Assembly: GCA_016861345.1 (NCBI GenBank)
Contig: BOLD01000012.1
Coordinates: 33,579 to 97,578 of the forward strand
DNA length: 64,000 nucleotides
DNA from: Oligoflexia bacterium
GTDB taxonomy: Bacteria; Bdellovibrionota; Bdellovibrionia; Bdellovibrionales; Bdellovibrionaceae
Direction of reading: 5' to 3'
The notes under the pieces were generated by a model, which searched no databases, had not been told where the DNA came from, and was given only the letters and a program-made list of their open reading frames with translations. This document shows positions 61,166 to 64,000 of this stretch, piece after piece. Both the position numbers and the translations under genes were made by a program. Numbering within the stretch: position 1 is the stretch's first letter; each line of letters opens with the position of its first letter.

Positions 61166-62052
61166 AACCTTTTATTTTCACCACTGTCGTCATTATCGGT
61201 TTGATTTTCACTTCGATGGGTCAGGCTCAGGTTCTTGTCAGATCCTTTGATTCAAACTACTTAGAATTTGAAAAATACCTTCTCACAAAGCCAGCAACTT
61301 TATCTTATGTTGACCAATTTCGACGCCGATCCTCGAGCAAGAAAACGATTGAGCTCGATGGAAGAAAAGAAACGTTGATCAAAGAAATTGAACTGATGGA
61401 GACAGCCCCTCTGCATGAAAGTGAACTTGAAATTTTAATTTCTCTTTATCTTAAACTGAAAGATACGGGATCAAACGAAGATCAGGAGCTAGCTTCAAGC
61501 AGAGTTTTTGGAATTCTCCATCTTCACCCGGCACTACAACAATCTTTTTTTGAGGAATGGGGGCGGCTTTCAAACAGAAAAACAAGGGCACTCAGCAAAG
61601 CTGAAGTGTTTCAACTCGTCGATCAAAAAAGAAAAGATTTAAATTTGCCTGATCTAACCCTGTTTGTTGATGGCCTTGAGTATAATCAGCTTCAACAAAG
61701 AACAGTCGTGAATGAAACCCACCAATGGGTTTTTATTTCAAATGCAACAAAGCCACTTGTGCTCAGAGGTACCCTGAAAGAGATCAAAGAGAAAAATATG
61801 ATTTTAGAGTACTTCACAAAATCCACCTGTGGTCAATTTCATCAGCAACCCTTACTTGAAGAGCTCGACGCCCAAGTTTTTTTTAGTGAAACTTGTATTC
61901 AAAGCCCAAGCTTTGGCCAGGAAGCAATAAGCCAGCCTACAAAAGAAGTAAAATCAACTTCGTCCTGGTTGGTTCCAGCCGGAATTGTGGTTGGAGCCTT
62001 GGTGCTCTACGAAATGCGTGATAAAAAACTTGTGATTAAGCTCCCTTTTTAA
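61162..62052 (+). CDS. Exported protein at the end of the pilin operon, unknown function
   Basis: 296 residues, overlapping the CpaB-like gene by 4 bp. Signal peptide MKPFIFTTVVIIGLIFTSMGQA. Mostly helical charged mature part, a two-Cys segment (KSTCGQFHQ and FSETCIQSP) and a hydrophobic segment near the end (SWLVPAGIVVGALVLYEM) that may anchor it. Not recognised. By position it is an accessory factor of the Tad-like system. Convergent overlap with the amidohydrolase is 4 bp. Confidence 0.7.
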   Translation: MKPFIFTTVVIIGLIFTSMGQAQVLVRSFDSNYLEFEKYLLTKPATLSYVDQFRRRSSSKKTIELDGRKETLIKEIELMETAPLHESELEILISLYLKLKDTGSNEDQELASSRVFGILHLHPALQQSFFEEWGRLSNRKTRALSKAEVFQLVDQKRKDLNLPDLTLFVDGLEYNQLQQRTVVNETHQWVFISNATKPLVLRGTLKEIKEKNMILEYFTKSTCGQFHQQPLLEELDAQVFFSETCIQSPSFGQEAISQPTKEVKSTSSWLVPAGIVVGALVLYEMRDKKLVIKLPF

Positions 62053-63350
62053 AGGGGCTTGCCGTCAAAAATGACTTCTTTCACCTTGCCATTTTCAAAA
62101 GTGGACAGACACTGTCCCCCCCAAGTCTGATCACTGTGCGAATGGGGATCAAACCAGTTTCCCGTATAGGCGGGGATTCCCGCCTGAGTGCTTTCTGCAA
62201 GGGCTCTTTGATTGGCAAAGACCGAGGCCTTTTCAATCGGAGAATCACTGCCCCACTGGATGGGAATTTTGTACTTCTGAAGTTGAGCCCAGGGAAATAC
62301 TGAGTTGTATAAAGAGCCTAATTTTTCTTTTAGCCACAATCGATCTGAAAGCCAATGGCAGGGCTGAATGTGGCATCGAGAATTCAATGTGGATAACCTT
62401 TGAATCGTTTCTGCTCTCATCACTTCAGCATGCTCGATATTCAAAACTCCGTGGATATTTCTTTCTTTTAATTTTAAGCAAATATCGACAATTTTTTCAG
62501 CCGCCAGATCCCCAATACAATGAATGGCCACCTGAAGATGATTTTCCCAGGTACGACGAATAATTTCTTCTGCCTGTTCCACCGACCAAACTGAAAAACC
62601 ATTGTGGTTTCGGCCGACGTAGTTTTGTGATAACCAGGCCCCCTCTGACCCCAAGGCTCCATCCATGTAAAATTTGATTCCCTGTGATCGCAAATGGGAC
62701 GTTTCATTTTTTTTTGCCAAAAGCGCTACTGCCAAGGTGTGATCAAATTCATTTTCTTTTTCAACTGAGAACGTTTGATCAATATAAAGTGTCAGCTCAC
62801 GTTGCCGATCCATTTCACACAATAATTTCCATTGGAGTTCATTTCCAGACATATCCCGAATATGAGTAAACCCAGCTTGATTAAAGATACGCACTCCTGA
62901 CTTTAAAAAGTGCAAACTCTGCTCAGAAGAATAGGTCGGAAGTAAAGCCTCGAAAAGAAACATAGCCGTATCAATGAAAACTCCCGTGGGCTCCCCTGAT
63001 ACTGATCGAATAATTTTTCCGCCCACAGGATCTGCGTCTGGAATTTGAATCAAAGAGAGGGCTTGAGAGTTCACCCACGCCGCATGCCCATCCGCTCGAG
63101 TGAAATAGACTGGCACATCTGGAAAAAAATGATCCAAGTCTTCTTTTCTCGGCAACTGAGAAGGTACCCATTTGTGCTGATCCCAACCAAACCCCACAAG
63201 CCATGAGCCGCGAAAATGTTGTTTTTCTACCTTTAGATTTTTAAGGTCTGCGATGGAAGATAAAGAGCTGAGCTCAAGTCCCTCTTGAGCTAAACCCGTA
63301 CCCAAAAGGTGAACATGAGAGTCATAACATCGTGGTATCTGAAAAAACAT
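62049..63350 (-). CDS. YtcJ-like amidohydrolase, short N-terminus
   Basis: 433 residues. Metal-dependent hydrolase; CYDSHVHLLGTG (HxH), DGHAAWVN, GIKFYMDGALGSEGAWLS, HCIGDLAAEKIV, NIEHAEVM and GSDSPIEKA show the YtcJ/LAF3 family. It starts almost at the HxH strand, so the ~50-100 residue beta-sandwich segment normally before it is missing; the frame is otherwise intact. The ATG sits at the foot of a hairpin (63351-63378) whose arm contains the likely ribosome site AGAGGG. Confidence 0.85.
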   Translation of the reverse strand: MFFQIPRCYDSHVHLLGTGLAQEGLELSSLSSIADLKNLKVEKQHFRGSWLVGFGWDQHKWVPSQLPRKEDLDHFFPDVPVYFTRADGHAAWVNSQALSLIQIPDADPVGGKIIRSVSGEPTGVFIDTAMFLFEALLPTYSSEQSLHFLKSGVRIFNQAGFTHIRDMSGNELQWKLLCEMDRQRELTLYIDQTFSVEKENEFDHTLAVALLAKKNETSHLRSQGIKFYMDGALGSEGAWLSQNYVGRNHNGFSVWSVEQAEEIIRRTWENHLQVAIHCIGDLAAEKIVDICLKLKERNIHGVLNIEHAEVMRAETIQRLSTLNSRCHIQPCHWLSDRLWLKEKLGSLYNSVFPWAQLQKYKIPIQWGSDSPIEKASVFANQRALAESTQAGIPAYTGNWFDPHSHSDQTWGGQCLSTFENGKVKEVIFDGKPL

Positions 63351-63378
63351 AAGGCCCTCTGTTTTACGAGAGAGCCTT
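63351..63378 (-). promoter_or_regulatory. Hairpin abutting the amidohydrolase start; terminator or translation switch
   Basis: On the minus-strand RNA AAGGCUCUCU pairs with AGAGGGCCUU (63378-63351) over 10 bp with one G-U pair and an 8-base loop. The 3' arm contains the only Shine-Dalgarno-like sequence (AGAGGG) and is followed immediately by AUGUUUUUUC, in which the start codon and codons 2-3 supply a U6 run. The structure could therefore end upstream transcripts, hide the ribosome site, or both. Confidence 0.6.
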
Positions 63379-63409
63379 AGACTTGTCAGTTCATTTTTTT
63401 AACTTCGAA

Positions 63410-64000
63410 CTATCGAACGTTTGGCCGTCCAGTGTTATTGTACTGGTTGTTGTACTGATACTGGTTATTATACGGCTGATTCGGATAAGGTGACGAATAC
63501 GGAGTCGTCGCATAAGGCTGATTTGAATAAGTGTATGGTGAATTCGTATTTGGCATACCGTAATTCACACTGCCCTCAAATCCCAGATATCCACCCGAAT
63601 ACATACCCATTTGAGCTTGCTGCAACCGCATCACAAGAGAATTAATCTCTTGAGTTAATCCACTCACAACTCGCTGTTGCTGTTGATACTGCTCATATCT
63701 TCTTCGAGTCATTTCCATCATCTGTTGCTGCATTTGCATTTGCATCTGCATTTGCTGCATTTGCATCTGCATTTGAGCCTGAGCACCCATCATACCGCCC
63801 ATGCCACCCATTCCTCCCATACCGCCCATGCCGTAGGGATCCATTCCAAATCCACCCATACCGCCCATGCCGTAGGGATTCATGCCCATTCCGCCCATAC
63901 CCATGCCAGGGAAGCCCATGCCCATACCAGGCATTCCGAGTCCACCCATGCCCATACCAGGCATTCCGAGTCCGCCCATGCCCATACCAGGCATTCCGAA
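63410..64000 (-). CDS. Gly/Met-repeat protein with Gln-rich helix (5' end outside window)
   Basis: At least 196 residues, open at the right edge. From the edge: repeats of GMPGMGMGGL, then MGGMG/NPYGMGG stretches, a Met/Gln-rich segment (QMQMQMQQMQMQ), a helical part with MTRRRYEQYQ and a Tyr/Pro/Asn/Gln tail (NQPYNNQYQYNNQYNN). Such sequences suggest a structural, surface or phase-separating protein. No Cys. The true start is beyond 64000, so a signal peptide cannot be judged. Confidence 0.65.
   Translation of the reverse strand, partial: FGMPGMGMGGLGMPGMGMGGLGMPGMGMGFPGMGMGGMGMNPYGMGGMGGFGMDPYGMGGMGGMGGMGGMMGAQAQMQMQMQQMQMQMQMQQQMMEMTRRRYEQYQQQQRVVSGLTQEINSLVMRLQQAQMGMYSGGYLGFEGSVNYGMPNTNSPYTYSNQPYATTPYSSPYPNQPYNNQYQYNNQYNNTGRPNVR
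63915..64000 (-). repeat. 30-bp tandem repeat encoding GMPGMGMGGL
   Basis: Units of 30 bases at 63915-63944 and 63945-63974 and a truncated third at 63975-64000 are nearly identical (one base differs at the ends of the first two). The array continues past the window edge. Confidence 0.85.

Noticed and set aside
1..64000. CRISPR array, prophage or integrative element
   Set aside because: No regularly spaced repeats, integrase, phage structural genes or attachment-site duplication were seen. Repeats found are within genes or are short intergenic hairpins.

Overview
The window looks like a chromosomal segment of a Bdellovibrio-like predator or relative (Bdellovibrionota). This is inferred from gene style, not from a marker gene: a Gram-negative cell-division/peptidoglycan (dcw) gene set, LPS genes (lpxH, hldE-type), many lipoproteins and Sec-exported beta-barrels, PEGA-type Ser/Thr kinase, Tad-type pilin genes, and AT-leaning base composition. 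No rRNA, tRNA, CRISPR array, prophage or complete insertion sequence was seen.

Layout. 1-2910: 3' part of an AddB-like nuclease/helicase-like gene (minus) divergent from a UMF1-type MFS transporter. 2907-10186: a tight six-gene minus-strand operon of three paralogous PorV/TraF-like outer-membrane barrels interleaved with two paralogous lipoproteins and ending in a large secreted protein with a Cys/His-rich tail. 10235-19361: barrel protein, coaE, Ser/Thr kinase with PEGA domain, acyl-CoA synthetase, DEAD-box helicase with an Arg-rich tail, two envelope proteins and a lipoprotein. 19462-24875: M3 peptidase, nadK, recN and a barrel protein.

24924-46496 is a scattered dcw cluster on the minus strand: murE-murF-[transposase-like gene + broken gene]-mraY-murD-[lipoprotein]-ftsW-murG-murC-[six plus-strand genes]-murB-[two plus-strand genes]-ftsQ-ftsA-ftsZ-lpxH. 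The gene order is the classical one but is interrupted by four sets of inserted genes. mraZ, rsmH, ftsL, ftsI and ddl are not here. A promoter-like sequence overlapping palindromes sits in front of ftsA.

46559-51933: alpha/beta hydrolase, a 352-bp hairpin-rich gap, a FlgT-like secreted protein overlapping prmA and rsmE, an RDD-like membrane protein, an ADP-heptose synthase-type nucleotidyltransferase and a barrel protein. 51980-58255: envelope and coiled-coil proteins, a YkgJ-type Cys-cluster protein, rlmI-type methyltransferase, phytase-like protein and folD. 58392-62052: a Lys/Ala-rich protein and an orphan Tad-like operon (Flp pilin, TadE-like, TadG-like, an overlapping pseudopilin, CpaB-like, exported protein). 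62049-64000: a short YtcJ-like amidohydrolase and the 3' part of a Gly/Met-repeat protein.

The most notable signals are the tandem barrel/lipoprotein operon, the interrupted dcw cluster with its palindromic ftsA control region, the near-symmetrical divergent leaders at 53586-53671, the hairpin-rich gap at 47246-47597, the hairpin abutting the amidohydrolase start at 63351-63378, and the orphan pseudopilin operon. Nothing in the window is a clearly complete new defence or mobile system.
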